From Erythrophleum ivorense (Eukaryota > Streptophyta > Magnoliopsida > Fabales > Fabaceae), in assembly GCA_026724425.1 (NCBI GenBank), contig JAIUCV010000101.1:496001-560000 (forward strand): a stretch of 64,000 nucleotides of DNA, in the 5' to 3' direction. The notes beneath the pieces were generated by a model. That model was not told the origin of the DNA, ran no database searches, and was given only the letters and a program-made list of their open reading frames with translations. Positions 23,863 to 36,634 of this stretch are shown piece by piece (within the stretch, counting starts at the first letter, position 1; each line of letters starts with the position of its first letter). Position numbers and translations under genes: made by a program.

Positions 23863-26226
23863 ATGACTATTGGTCAATTGTTTACCAAGCTTGATGATCT
23901 TAAACCCTTCAAGACCACGTGGAAGGTGCGTGTGAAAGTCCTACACAGCTGGAGACAATTCATTGGGCAGTCTGGAGAGACGATGGAGTTTATCCTTGCT
24001 GACGAACATGTAAGTTTATGTTCTGTAAAAGTAGAAAAGTATTAGATATTAGCGGTTGTTCGTAGGAATTTATTTATATTTTGAATATGTTTGTGAAATT
24101 GTAGGGTGGTAAAATGCATGCGGCAGTCAAGAAGAAAGACGTAGGTAGGATAGCGAAGGATTTGAAAGTCGGTGAATGGAAAGTCCTTGACAACCTGCAA
24201 GTTGCTCCAGCATCTGGTCAATACCGTCCTACAAGCAGTAAATGGAAAATGACAATAACCATGAACACGGTAGTAAGCGGTTGTTCTGTTAAATCAGACA
24301 GCCAGTTTTTATCACTGGTGCCTATTCATACCATAATTGAAGGTGGTCTGAACCACTGCTTCCTCATTGGTAAGCTACTCAATGACCATTCCATATAATC
24401 TTCAAAATAACTTCATTTTCCCGTGTAGTACTGATTGTTTTCCACCCTCCTGTAGATGTCATGGGTCAGGTTCTCAACGTTCAAGATATCAAAAATGTAC
24501 CTGTTGGGGGAAAGGAGAAGCGAAAACTAGAGTTTGTTATGAGAGACACTGAGTAAGCATAGTACTTTCTCATTCTATACCATTTTATTTAATTTGATAG
24601 TATAGATTGATCACTCAGGCAATTTTTTAATGCAGTGATCAACGAATAAACGGATGCCTTTGGGAATCGTATGCTGACTTATTGTATGACGCATGCAAGC
24701 AATCAAAAGGCGAGACGTTGATATGCTTGATCAGATTTGCTAAGATTGGCTTCTATCAAGGCAAGCATACAAAACAAAACATAAACGAAAATTATTCAAG
24801 TAGATTTCTTTCCTAAAAATTAACTTAAACTCAACATGATTTTATTCCGTAGGAGATTTGCAAATTACCAATGGTTATGATGCATCTAAACTTATTATCA
24901 ATCCAAAATGTCCAGAGGCTGAACAATTTCGTCAGAGGTTAATCATTACTACCCTATGCTTTTGTATTAATACCTTAACAACGTATAAATACTTATTTTA
25001 TATTTGAATCTAACCCTTTCATCTAATGTTATTTCAGGTTACCGTCCGATGGTCTGGCGATTGTTATCAGACAAGAGGATGCTGCACAAGTGGAGCTGCT
25101 TAAACATCAGAAAGATGAAGAATGGTTAAATATGGAGCTTAAATCAGTTTCTGATGTCAAGAGTGCCACTGAGGTAAAGTATATTAAATCATAAATGGAG
25201 ATAATTGAATCATAAAATATACGTGCTTTGAACTTACTGTTTTTGTATCATTATTGTAGATTGAGAAATTTAGGATTTGTGGGAAGGTAACTTCTATTGA
25301 TTCCGATTGGGGATGGTACTACTTTGGCTGTGGTAAATGTCAACATCGAGTTTTCAAAGACTTGAAAAAGGAGGCGTCGACCAGACCACGACCAAAAGTC
25401 CCTATTTGGTATTGTGACAACTGCAAGACAAATGTCAAATCAGTTTCAGCAAAGTAAGTCTATAACATGAAGATATAATAATATTCTGTTACTACGAGGT
25501 TTAATGGCTTCTATTAACACCATCTATATTTATCTCTTTGTCTCAATAGATTCAAGCTACATTTGCTAATTGAGGATGATTCCGAGAAGACTAAAATAAT
25601 GTTGCTTGACTCTGTTGCACAAGGAGTGGTGACCAAGTCTGCTGCGTTTTTATTGAATGGTTCTACTGATGAGGTAATACCAATTTAGCAAATCTATATA
25701 TGTAGAATCGAAAGGTGACTAATATATGAACCATTTACCTGAACAGATTCAGGACCCAGAACTTCTACCAGATTCCATTAAGAATTTGGTTGGAAACACT
25801 TTTGAGTTTCTTATTGGTGTGGAGAAAGAACACATCCAGTATGGAAATGACACCTACAAGGCTCACAAAGTTAAAAAAGGAGCAGTGATAGTACATTCTG
25901 ATTCTTCGAACGAGGTTATTACGGCTGATGATGATCTCTCCCAGATTCAATCTGACCATGAGGTGTGTGTATTTCGTTTTTTTTGAAAAGTTTTGATTAT
26001 CAAATTGATTATATAAAAATAAGTTAATATACTAACCATGTCTTAATAACGATTTCAGCAGCCCTCTATTGTTAAGAGCAATAGTTCAACACCATCTCCT
26101 AAGCGCAGTAGTGAAGAGATCGCTGGTATTCATGAGCTTTCTTCCACTTCAAAAAAACACTGCCCCAAAATCATCAACCTTGAAGATGAAAGCAAGGAAA
26201 AGAAGGAAATCAAAACAAATCAATAG
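23863..26226 (+). CDS. Helitron-borne RPA1-like single-stranded DNA-binding protein
   Basis: Replication protein A 70-kDa-like protein, thought to protect single-stranded DNA during rolling-circle transposition. Exons 23863-24009, 24105-24369, 24456-24552, 24636-24760, 24853-24937, 25038-25173, 25260-25453, 25550-25673, 25747-25962 and 26059-26226 give 518 aa with the frame intact throughout. The first OB fold is seen in TWKVRVKVLHSW and TMEFILADEHGGKMHAAV. A C-terminal zinc-ribbon is visible as CGKCQHRV and YCDNC, as in RPA1 DNA-binding domain C. The intron after exon 4 starts GC (GCAAGC), a rare but accepted donor. The acidic or basic tail ends NLEDESKEKKEIKTNQ. Its position between the Helitron 5' end and RepHel marks it as element cargo rather than a host RPA gene. 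Confidence 0.88.
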
Positions 26227-27102
26227 TTCACTTATTACTATAATTCGGAATAAGGATTGAGCATGTTGTTCTCTATCAACATTTTTCCATTGTTTCAGAT
26301 ATTCTGTTGCACTTTTCCCTATTTTCTCATTTGAGATAAACGTGTTTTTTGTCTACCAATGGTCTTTTAAGGTTTTCAATATCTACGATGCATAAGTGAG
26401 AAAGCTAATGCATTCGTCTAAAAGTAAAAACATGCTTCACAAAAATATTACTATGAGATTTAAAACGATAATTACAACTACACCGAAGTACGAATATAGA
26501 CAATAAGCGAATTGCCGGATGAGGTAGTCAATGCAAATACAAGTTGATTATATAAAGATAGATCGAAAAACCATTTTTGATTCATTCCCGTTAATAATGA
26601 TGTTCGACCATGTGCCAATTCCGGGGACATTAACTTTAGCAATAAAAATAAATACTGATTTAGTTTAATTATATTTCCAAATGTTGTTGGAGGTAAATTA
26701 ATAATGATTTTAAAGTTTTGAATTAATTAAGCGACTTACTCTTTTGGAGTGAAATGTTGTTGGAGGGAAATTCTGATTTCAAGTGCTGTTTGGCTTTTTA
26801 TACGGGAGGGAAATTCAGATTTCCATCGTGATATTGGAGGGAAATGCAGATTTCCATTGTTCCACCCTGTGATATAGAAGATGAATATTCAATAACACAA
26901 ACAAGATCAACGAAATTTTGATAAACACTCTATTGTGAACAATCACAAATCTAGGATACTACAAATTTGTATTCAAGACAGACTCAGAGAACAGGTGACG
27001 AAAATTAAAGAGGTACTAAACTATTATAGTATAAATTATTCTTTTGTACTATATTTGTTAGATCCCACTCAATCTGTTTATGTACTTTTAAAGGATTGCA
27101 GC
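26227..27102. other. spacer between the two Helitron genes
   Basis: Holds the 3' UTR of the RPA gene and the promoter and leader of RepHel. A plausible 5' UTR intron runs from GT after AATTAAAGAG (about 27012) to TTGCAG just before the RepHel ATG. The phrase TTGGAGG(G/T)AAAT recurs several times between 26,680 and 26,850. Confidence 0.45.
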
Positions 27103-30100
27103 ATGAAGAAGAAAACAGATGATGCAGTTATAGATAAAGGTCCCAGCAAACCTCCTAGATCCAGAAAGAGGAAAAACATACTAGACAATAATGAAAACTG
27201 CAATCCTAGATCTGTTAAGGTATATCATAAACAAAATCTTCCTCATATATATCATTAACGAAATTTGTAGTATCCTAGAAGAATTTAACTGTTTTCTCAT
27301 TTGATGACTGTGAAGAAAACCAAATTACAAGGAAAAGAAGATCCTAAAACTAGCACACCCAGAAGCTCTAGAAAACGGAATATATCAACTATAAGCAGCC
27401 AAAAACGCGAACAAAACACAACTCAAGCATGTGTACCACTAAGAACAATTTTTAGCACCATCATGGATGATGTTAACAACGTATCTACAAGGTATCGCAG
27501 GGAAAATTGCTTGAATTCTGTTGATATCAATGGTTCTCCATTGTTTTCTAAGTCGACATTCCAAGGTAACGATGTACTGATTTTATGCATTCAAAATGTA
27601 TAGTACAAATCTTACCTTATGAAATTGCAGCCGTGCATTAATTGTATTTCTCTTTTATTGGTAACAGCACCAGATAAAACTCCAACAAGTGCAGTTTCAC
27701 TAAATAGCCAAAGGAGAACCACACGTGGTCGGAAAGTAATGCGAGATCTTTCTAATCTGCCAAAAAGTGACAAACGAACCAAATTATCATCTTCTAAAAG
27801 CAAACATGAAGCAAAATTGTTCAATAATGACGATATTATGACTGAAGATAGACCACATAATTTCCCTGATTTGCTGGTATCTTCTGAAGGTAGGTTATTA
27901 TGTAATTCAATTTACAGAATAATAATTTTTTTATAAATGATAAGATTTATAAGTTTTACAACTCTTTTTTGCAAGATGATGAGGGGGATTATGAGCATAT
28001 ATTTCAGTGTAGTAGCCCGGACACTACTGAAGATGAGCTATCTAATGATGAAATTACCTCGCCAGAAGACGAACGTGCAGGATGTCAACAATCTCAGCCT
28101 GATATTAGTCCCGTTATCACTAAGAAATCACGAAGGCCCTGTCCCCAACCAGAATCTCCAAAACAACCAAACTCGCAAAAACGTAGAAGAGTCAAGACGG
28201 TGAAAGTAAAAGAAAAACTAAAACTTGGTAAGTATTAATCGTTTTTTTGTTTTACTAGACCCGTGATGATCAAATTGTAAGTTATTTCTAGAAAGTTAAT
28301 TTGAATTATTACCAACAGAATATAACGATGAAGGTGATATGACCTACCTCTGCACTCATTGTGATGCTAAGTTCTGGTATGGTGAACGTATTAACAAGAA
28401 AAGGAGGTCACGGAATCCGGTATTTACGCTATGCTGTATGGAGGGACAAGTAACGTTGCCGTTGCTAAGGGATCCTCCTCCTGTAATCAAAAGTTTGATA
28501 TTCGGAGTTGATGAGTTAAGCAAACATTATCAGAAACATATCAGGCCTTACAGTATGCTATTTTCCATGACTTCTCTCGGTGGCAAGGTTGATCATTCTC
28601 TTAAAAAGGGTAGGGGTCCACAAATGTTCCAACTACACGGAGAGAATTACCATTTAATGGGTAGTATGATTCCACAACCTGGAGATTATGCAAAATTCTA
28701 TCAGATGTATATTGTTGATATGGAAAATGAGATCGAAAACAGGTTGTCTTTCCTCAGGTAATGTATAATATACAGGTGTATACTAACTTATTTATACCGG
28801 CAATAACAAAGTGACATGAGTTGTACTTACCTGTTTGTCATCTTTTCTGCAGCAAGGCTAAAAATGCTCAAGAATCAAGTAAAAACAACAAACTGAGAAA
28901 GGAAATCATTGAATCATTCGTCAAGGTGTTAGATGATGTCAACCCCTACGTTAAGAAGTTCCGGACTGCAAGAGAGAGATTCAACATGGATCCTGATCAG
29001 AGTTTTCATATGAGAATTATAAGTGATCGTGTGAGTGATGGAAGGACTTACAATATTCCAACTGCTTCTGAGGTTGCTGCAATCATTCCCGGAGATTTCA
29101 ACTTTGATATGGGTAAGAACCGCGATATAATTCTACAAAAACAAACAGGAAAGCTGAGACGTATAAGCGAAATTCATCCTGCTTATATCCCACTACAATA
29201 TCCTACTATTTTTGCGTATGGAGAAGATGGTTTCAGACTTGGAATTAAGAAAGGAGATTCAGTTGCAGGGAAAAAAAATAAGAAGGAAAACATCAGTATG
29301 AGACAGTTTTTTGCTTTCCGACTAATGGAAAGAAGAAATGAGTCTAAACATCTGCTATACTCGAGGAGATTGTTTCAGCAGTACTTGGTGGATACTTACA
29401 CCATGATTGAATCAAACAGACTTTCTTACCTGAAGTTGAACCAGTCAAGTTTGAGGTCTGACAGTTATGACTCAATTAAACAAGCTGAACACGCTGGTGT
29501 AATTGAAATGGAGGACCAAGGTAATAAGTTTTATTTGCCGGCTTCTTTCACCGGAGGACCAAGATACATGCGAGAATTATATTTCGACGCGATGGCCATA
29601 TGCAGACATTATGGTTTTCCGGATTTGTTCATTACATTCACATGTAATCCTAAATGGCCAGAACTCACTAGAGAGCTTGATGGTACAAATCTAAGTCCTA
29701 CGGATAGACCTGAACTCATATGCAGGCTTTATGAGGCGAAGCTAACCTCACTGATGGAAGACTTGACTGAGAAGGGGTTGCTAGGCAGCACAGTTGCATG
29801 TAAGTTTATTCAAACCCATTATAGCGTATCTACTTTGAAACCATGACTATGCCTGTGATTATGACCTATCCCGTTTTCTTGTGCAGCAATGTATACAATA
29901 GAATTTCAAAAAAGAGGGTTGCCGCATGCACACATTCTGCTATTTATGCATCAGAAGTGCAAGTTCCCAACTACAGATGATATTGATAAGATTATATCCG
30001 CTGAGATACCAGATAGATTAGAAGAGCCGGAGCTATACGAGGTTGTTAAAGATATGATGATTCACGGTCCTTGTGGTCATGCAAACATGAACTCACCATG

Positions 30101-33100
30101 TATGGAAAATGGTAAATGTTCGAAGTTGTTTCCGAAAGCTCATGCCGATAAGACTACAATAAACAGAGATGGCTTTCCAATATACAGAAGACGTGAGCAG
30201 CGAGATGTTTTCGTTGAGAAGAATGGTTTTAAATGCGACAACCGTTATGTCATTCCATATAATAAAGCCCTGTCCATCCGATACAAAGCTCACATTAATG
30301 TGGAGTGGTGCAATCAGTCAGCGGCTATAAAGTACTTATTTAAGTACATCAACAAGGGATCTGATCGCGTAGCTGTTGTTGTTGAATCACCTGATCAGGC
30401 TAGACTTAACGAAGAAGCAAGGCATAATAATCAAGGTCGAGAATCTACTAATGGAGCAAACCAGTCTGAACTAAATTATGGGACCAGTGATAAACCTGAG
30501 AAGGTTAATGAGATAAAAGACTATTTTGATTGCCGGTAAGATTTTCCATCTTACAAGCTGATGAACCCAGACGTTATATTTTTTTTTTTATAGTAGAGAA
30601 CGTATCTGAAACAATATGTTTTTAAAATGTTTTGTGAAGGTACGTATCATCTGCGGAAGCTGTATGGAGAACTTTGGGTTTTAAAATACATCATAGAAGT
30701 GTGTCTGTTGTGAAACTCACTTTCCACCTCGAAGGAAAACAACTGATTATTTTCAAAGGCAAAGACAACATGGAAAAGGTTGTTACACGTAAACTGATTG
30801 AGAAAACGATGATGTTGGCTTGGTTTCAACTGAATTTAGTAAATGCCAAGGCTAGAGAGCTAACCTATGTTCAGATTCCGAACTTTTTTGTATATATCGC
30901 TAAAGAGAAGCGTTGGAAAGAGAGAGAGACAGGTTTTGCTATTGGCAGAATCAACTATGCACCGAGGAAGATCGAAGATGCTTATTATTGTAGAGTGTTG
31001 TTAAATGTTGTCCGTGGTCCCACAAGCTTTAACGACATTAAGACATACAATGGCGTGCTCTATCCGTCCTACAAGGATGCGTGTTATGCCAGGGGTTTGC
31101 TAGAGGATGATCAAGAGTACATTGACGATATTCTGAGGAGAAGCTTCACCTGTTCTGAAGCTCAACTTCGGCAGTTATTTGTCACCATGCTTAATTCAGA
31201 CAGTCTAACTTCTCCAGAGGTTGTTTGGAATAAGACTTGGGAGGTTCTTTCTGGTGACATCGAGATGACAAGAAGACGTGAGCTTAATAGACCAGGTATA
31301 GAACTAATGACCCGTGGTTTGATTATGTATCTGTTTTTTTTGGTCTGTTTTACAATACTATACGATGATATTTATAAATTATTTTGATTAAGTATCTAAT
31401 GTTAGTTGTATGTTTCAGAATATAAACTGAGTGATGAAGACCGGATAGAATTTTGTCTCCAAGAGATTGAAAACATAATGAAAAGGAATGGTGGTGATTT
31501 CACACGTTTTAAGACTATGCCTAAGCCACAGAGAATCGCTCCAAAAGAGGACAATGTTTTAATTGTCGACGAGAAAAGTTACAACCGTGAAGAACAGAAA
31601 GCAAATCACGATAGAGATCTGGCAAAGCTCACTGAGGAGCAGAAGAAAGTCTATGATGAGATTGTTGGTGGTGTCTTTGCTAGAACTGGAGGTGTTTTTT
31701 TTGTATATGGTTTTGGTGGAACAGGCAAAACTTTTCTATGGAAAATATTGTCATCTGCAATTAGATGCCGTGGAGAGATTGTGCTCAATGTTGCTTCAAG
31801 CGGAATAGCAAGTCTTTTATTACAAGGAGGGAGGACGGCTCATTCTCGATTTGGAATACCACTAAATCCGCATGAAACCTCTACATGCACAATGGTAAAA
31901 GGTTCTGATCTGGCAAATTTGGTAAAAGAGTCATCTCTGATTATATGGGATGAAGCTCCGATGATGCATAAGCATTGTTTTGAGTCCTTAGATCGCAGTC
32001 TGTCTGATATTATTGGTAATAAAGACGACAAACCTTTTGGTGGGAAGGTTATTGTCTTTGGAGGTGATTTCAGACAGGTCCTCCCAGTGATTCCTGGTGC
32101 TGGTAGGGCAGAGGTTGTATGTTCTGCTCTGAACTCATCTTATCTTTGGGAGCACTGCAAAGTTCTCAAACTCACCAAGAATATGCGACTACTATCTGAA
32201 AATTTGAGTGAAGAAGAAGCAACTGATCTTAAGAATTTTTCTGATTGGATACTTGATGTTGGCGATGGTAAAATCTCAGAACCTAACGATGGAGAAGCTG
32301 AAATAGAAATTCCGTCTGAGTTTTTAATAACAGATGCAGAGGATCCTATTGAAGCTATAAGCAGAGAAATTTATGGAGACACATCTTCTCTACAGGACAA
32401 TACAGATCCGTTATTTTTTCAAGGCAGAGCTATTCTCTGTCCTACAAACGAAGATGTCAACATGATCAATCAACACTTGCTGGACAAGTTGAATGGTTAG
32501 TCTATTCTCTGTATCAATTGGTATATTCATCTATGGTTTTGCGGAGTAAGATTGAGTATAGATTATAATGTAAATATTTCTGTTTATTCAGGGGAGGAGA
32601 AAATATATCTAAGCGCTGATTCTATAGATCCTTCCGACACAGCTTCTATTAATGACGAGGCTTTGAGCACAGAATTCCTAAATAGCATAAGAGTAGCTGG
32701 GTTACCTAATCACAGTTTGCGATTGAAAGTGGGCTGTCCTGTGATGTTGCTGAGGAATATTGATCCAATAGGAGGTTTAATGAACGGAACGAGGCTGCAG
32801 ATAACTCAATTAACAGATTTTATGGTTGAAGCTAAAGTTTTAACAGGAGATAAGGTCGGTGTTAAGGTTATTATTCCTAGGCTTTTGATTACACCTTCAG
32901 ACACCGTACTTCCTTTCAAGATGAGGAGAAGACAACTTCCTTTAGCCGTTGCTTTTGCAATAACCATTAACAAGAGCCAGGGACAGTCTCTTTCACAGGT
33001 AGGAATTTTCTTGCCAAGACCTGTTTTCTCTCATGGACAGCTTTACGTTGCTATCTCCAGGGTAACATCCAAGAGAGGATTGAAGATCTTGATCGTCGAC

Positions 33101-33166
33101 AGCGAAGGGAAGCCGCAACGGAAAACAACCAATGTTGTTTTCAAAGAGGTTTTCAAGAACCTTTAA
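27103..33166 (+). CDS. Helitron RepHel transposase (HUH Rep nuclease plus PIF1-family helicase)
   Basis: Nicks and transfers single strands at Helitron ends and unwinds DNA. Exons 27103-27219, 27316-27565, 27668-27889, 27976-28227, 28319-28757, 28853-29799, 29887-30535, 30640-31295, 31419-32495 and 32592-33166 total 5,184 nt, an exact frame of 1,727 aa without any stop. Exons 1-4 are Lys/Arg/Ser-rich and their joins are the least certain. Exon 5 has a zinc-finger-like CTHC and LCC. Exon 6 is the Helitron-like N domain (SRRLFQQYLVDTYTMIE). Exon 7 has the HUH motif GLPHAHILLF and the two-tyrosine Rep motif IKYLFKYINKG. Exons 9-10 hold the helicase: Walker A GFGGTGKT, motif II IIWDEAPMMHK, VIVFGGDFRQVLPVI, VGCPVMLLRNID and VAISRVTS. 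All catalytic motifs look intact. Confidence 0.92.
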
Positions 33167-34732
33167 TCATTGATCACGGTTATTGCTTTTGTTTTTTATC
33201 CTATTTCTAAAATGAGGACAAGTAACTCATTATTCAAAAATGAGTCATATGGTACTTTTACTTCCATAATAATTTTTGATGGTGTATCAGAGTCATATCA
33301 ATAGAAAACCAACGGCATAAATTGGGAAGGTCTAAGAGACTAAGAGATCAAAACTAGCTGTTCAAAAAGATTGATCATCGCAATTCAAGATAAAAAAAGT
33401 AAGAGGATGATACTTTTCAGATATTCAAATTCATCTATACTGGACCTAGGTATACTATGATTCTATTTAATCATATTGAAGCCCTTAGCAATAGACGATT
33501 CTGAATAATTAAAGAGTATTTCAACTTATCACGAGAAATCTAAGTAGCTAACACACCTATAGAGTAGGTGGAATGCAAAAACAATGCTAAGTAAAAGAAT
33601 GAAAGAAGATGCAATAGAGCATGTAAGTGTCCATCGAGCTTGCTCTCTCTTGATTTGTATTATGGAATTTCCGTTTTCATAAGTTATATTTGGCAATAGT
33701 TTGGCCCAGTTTAAACTTACCCGGACACACAACTTATATGGGCTTAATTTTTTTGAGAAGTCATAGTTTGAGATTATATTCGATGAATAATAACTCTATT
33801 TCCAAGGTTTTTATGAGAAGCATACCTTTTGCCTGTTGCCATATCTTATTTCAGCTTTTCCCGTTCTTCCATATCCGATTTCAGCTTTCCCTGTTTACAT
33901 AGAGAAGACAAAACATAAAATAAAATCAGTACATCTCACTTATATATGTAAATGGATAGAGGGTTAAGAAAACATCAGAAAATGTCTTTTACAAAACATA
34001 AAATAAAATCAGTACTATTTCACTTATTTCACCATTATTTTGTAAGCATTTCAATCTAAAAAGTTATTTTCTAAAGTAGTGATAGTAGTGAAGAAGAAGA
34101 GTCGGAAGAAATGGAAGAAGATGAGTTCAAAGGATCTGGAAGCGGGGTCAAGAAGTGATCGAACCATGGATGGAAATATTATTCCGGACATTACTATCAG
34201 TATAAGTCAGAAGATCTTTGCATTTTATCTACTTCTCTTATCTATTTATATGCAACCTCTCTCTGAAAACAACGGTTTTAAACTACCCATTTTAAGTTTA
34301 TGAACAGATAACTTCATATTATGACTGAGGGTACTTTTATATCTGAAGCCAACTGTCTAAATTACTTAAAATTCTGTTCAACCAATAATCTAAACCGTGA
34401 TTCAAGACACATACAAGGATTGCAATAAGTCTGTAAAAATGATTTCTATTTACCTTATTACGAGAAACGATGATTTAGCAGTTTCGAACTAAGTATCCTT
34501 GATGTCTGATCCTTTCTTCCGATCATCGCTCAACACAAACAAAGAAATTTCGATTAGGAAACTCTGAATTACTTAATCTCAAAAACATCTTAATTATGTT
34601 GTATAAACGAACTGTTACCCAACAATTTAATGGAAGCATATACAAGTTATGTACGGAACTGTTCTTAAGCTAAATTTGTATAATAATCAGTAGATAATGA
34701 AAAACAAATCGATAGATCAAAGCAATTACCAT

Positions 34733-34912
34733 GACTTTCGTGTATGCATCGCGAAGCTGAGCGAGATTCCACAAGCCTAATTCGATTTCCGAAATTGATA
34801 AACTGTAGCGATCCGACATGTAAAGAGCCCAATCGAGATTTATCAATCTCATATTTAACGAATTTGAGTTCAGATCGATTTTACGATCAGACATAATTTC
34901 CGAGATCATCGC
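34733..34912 (-). pseudogene. possible captured first-exon fragment, unknown gene
   Basis: On the minus strand an exon-like stretch starts near 34912 (MISEIMSDRKIDLNSNSLNM) and continues with ordinary-looking, non-repetitive coding character to DAYTKVM, where GTAATTGC would serve as a splice donor. No following exon was found before the next recognisable feature. I do not recognise the protein. It may be the 5' exon of a host gene carried by the Helitron, or a chance frame. Confidence 0.25.
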
Positions 34913-35164
34913 TGTCTCTTCAATTGCTTTGTGTCGGTGTCGAGATAAAAAAAACAAAAGGCAGTGGCGAAACAAAAAAGTTTACCACAAAATGGGCAAG
35001 GTTGGTAGCGAGGCCCAATTATCTTATAGAGCCCAACAATTAGTTCTTAATTATTCATAGTATAGATTAACAACATAATCATATCATATGTCACACAACA
35101 TATCAATTAAAACTTTATTGTAATGTTGATGATTTTTTTTGTTTTTTATCAAAAATTGCAATAT

Positions 35165-35179
35165 CCCGTGCTTCACAAG
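35165..35179 (+). repeat. broken Helitron 3' terminator (half hairpin)
   Basis: CCCGTGCTTCACAAG, preceded by GCAATAT, reproduces the left arm and loop of the functional terminator found 476 bp downstream (CCCGTGCTTCTCAAG, preceded by ACAACAT). The rest of the right arm (CACGGG) and the CTAG end are lost. Confidence 0.75.
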
Positions 35180-35640
35180 AGTTTACCTCTAAATCTTGAA
35201 CTTTTAGATGAAGAATCAAGGCCTATGCCGAGAGCTTCAGATTCCAAACTTTTAATTCGATTACTCATGATTTTTACCGGAGATTACAGAATCAGCTGAT
35301 CCGACGGATTCGCCAAATCGATTTCATATCAGAAGACTAAATATTAATTTACGATATTCGAGTACGCTCACGGTTGTGCAACTTTTCGTTTTTCGCAAAA
35401 TGGTAAACAAAAAGAGTGGATCCGACAAAGGCCCACTTTTTGATGGATATAAACGACGATAAATGGGCTTATCCATTTTAGACTCATACCCGAAAAGAAT
35501 TAGTTCGACCTAAATTTTGACCACTTAATTTACCACTTTTCTTCTTATTATTGATTCAATACTTAATTTAATCTCAAACTAAAATTAACATTGAATAATT
35601 GTATAATTTAATTAATTAAAATTTTCAAAAATCACAACAT

Positions 35641-35661
35641 CCCGTGCTTCTCAAGCACGGG
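35641..35661 (+). repeat. Helitron 3' terminal hairpin (intact element)
   Basis: Perfect 9-bp stem CCCGTGCTT / AAGCACGGG with loop CTC, 11 nt before the CTAG end at 35672. Hairpins of this form terminate rolling-circle transfer in Helitrons. Confidence 0.93.
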
Positions 35662-36634
35662 TCAAGTTCTAGTCTATACTATTAAAACAGAATGACAACT
35701 TAAGGATTTCAACTTAACAAAGGGGATATCCCTGTAGCCAAACAAGAAATAACCCGGAATTAACACTAAAATCAGAAAATTGACCCGATCCGATTGCTGA
35801 AAAACAACACGCGGATCTTTTGAAGGAACTTAAAACAAACCGCTGTAACAATTCGATTTTCAGTACATAACCGGCAACCATTTCAATCCAAAACCGAAAT
35901 CCTGAAAATATCTAAAAAAGAAGCACGAAAAATTAGCAACTAATTCCATAACTAAGGAAATCACGAAAAATCTGTCATTTTCCATAAATTCCGTTAATTA
36001 ACTGTGCCAATCATATACAAAAACAGAAATATCATAAACAGCATTAACAACTCAAATTTCTTTCCACGCAAAATCTAGAAGTTTTCCACAAATTTCGCTA
36101 TATAACTAAATCGAGTATACTTAGTACCTAATCTAAAGCATGTACTAAGCACACAAAAGTGACGACATTCATAATAGTATTGATATTGAATTTCAAAAGT
36201 TACCAAAAAGAAAAAAGATCAAAGATTCTTGCGTAAATATCTAGCAAAAATATACCGTGTGATAGTATTTTGAAACCATATTGATTGAAAACCTAATGAC
36301 CCATCTAAGAAACTATAAATACATCGTTCACATTCTGATTGGTACATACCTCGAAATTGCATAGATGTTTCCCTTCTTACTATTTTCATGTTTACTAATC
36401 GCATTTTGTTTTCGATGTAGGGGAAGTCATGAATGGAAAAGCAACCAAAAGTTCTTTCTTGAATCACCAAGCAACTATGATACGATCAAAGGTTAGTCCC
36501 CATCTACGAAGTCATGAAAATAGATAGTTTCTCCTTATTGCTTCACATACTTTTACGATGGCAAGCCTTTCAAAATAGGCTGGTGAATCCAAGTTAAGCT
36601 TCTTTCGGAAGCAATACACGTCTGCATCTGGACA

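Larger units (their letters stand above)
33167..35640. other. non-coding 3' tail of the intact Helitron
   Basis: 2.5 kb with no recognised gene. It contains an exon-like minus-strand stretch (separate entry) and a relic terminator hairpin at 35165-35179. Such long tails are where Helitrons keep picked-up host DNA. Confidence 0.5.
23139..35672 (+). mobile_element. apparently intact autonomous Helitron, about 12.5 kb
   Basis: Rolling-circle transposon. The 5' end is TCTATACTATTAAAGTAGAG, preceded by A (23138). The 3' end is a 9-bp-stem hairpin at 35641-35661 (CCCGTGCTT, loop CTC, AAGCACGGG), then 11 nt ending CTAG, followed by T. Host A and T flanks without target duplication match Helitron rules. 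It carries, on the plus strand, an RPA1-like gene (23863-26226) and a RepHel transposase gene (27103-33166), the two-gene set described for plant Helitrons. Both read open through all exons. The element ends with 2.5 kb of non-coding DNA holding a broken older terminator. It could mobilise related non-autonomous copies such as the one that follows it. Confidence 0.9.
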
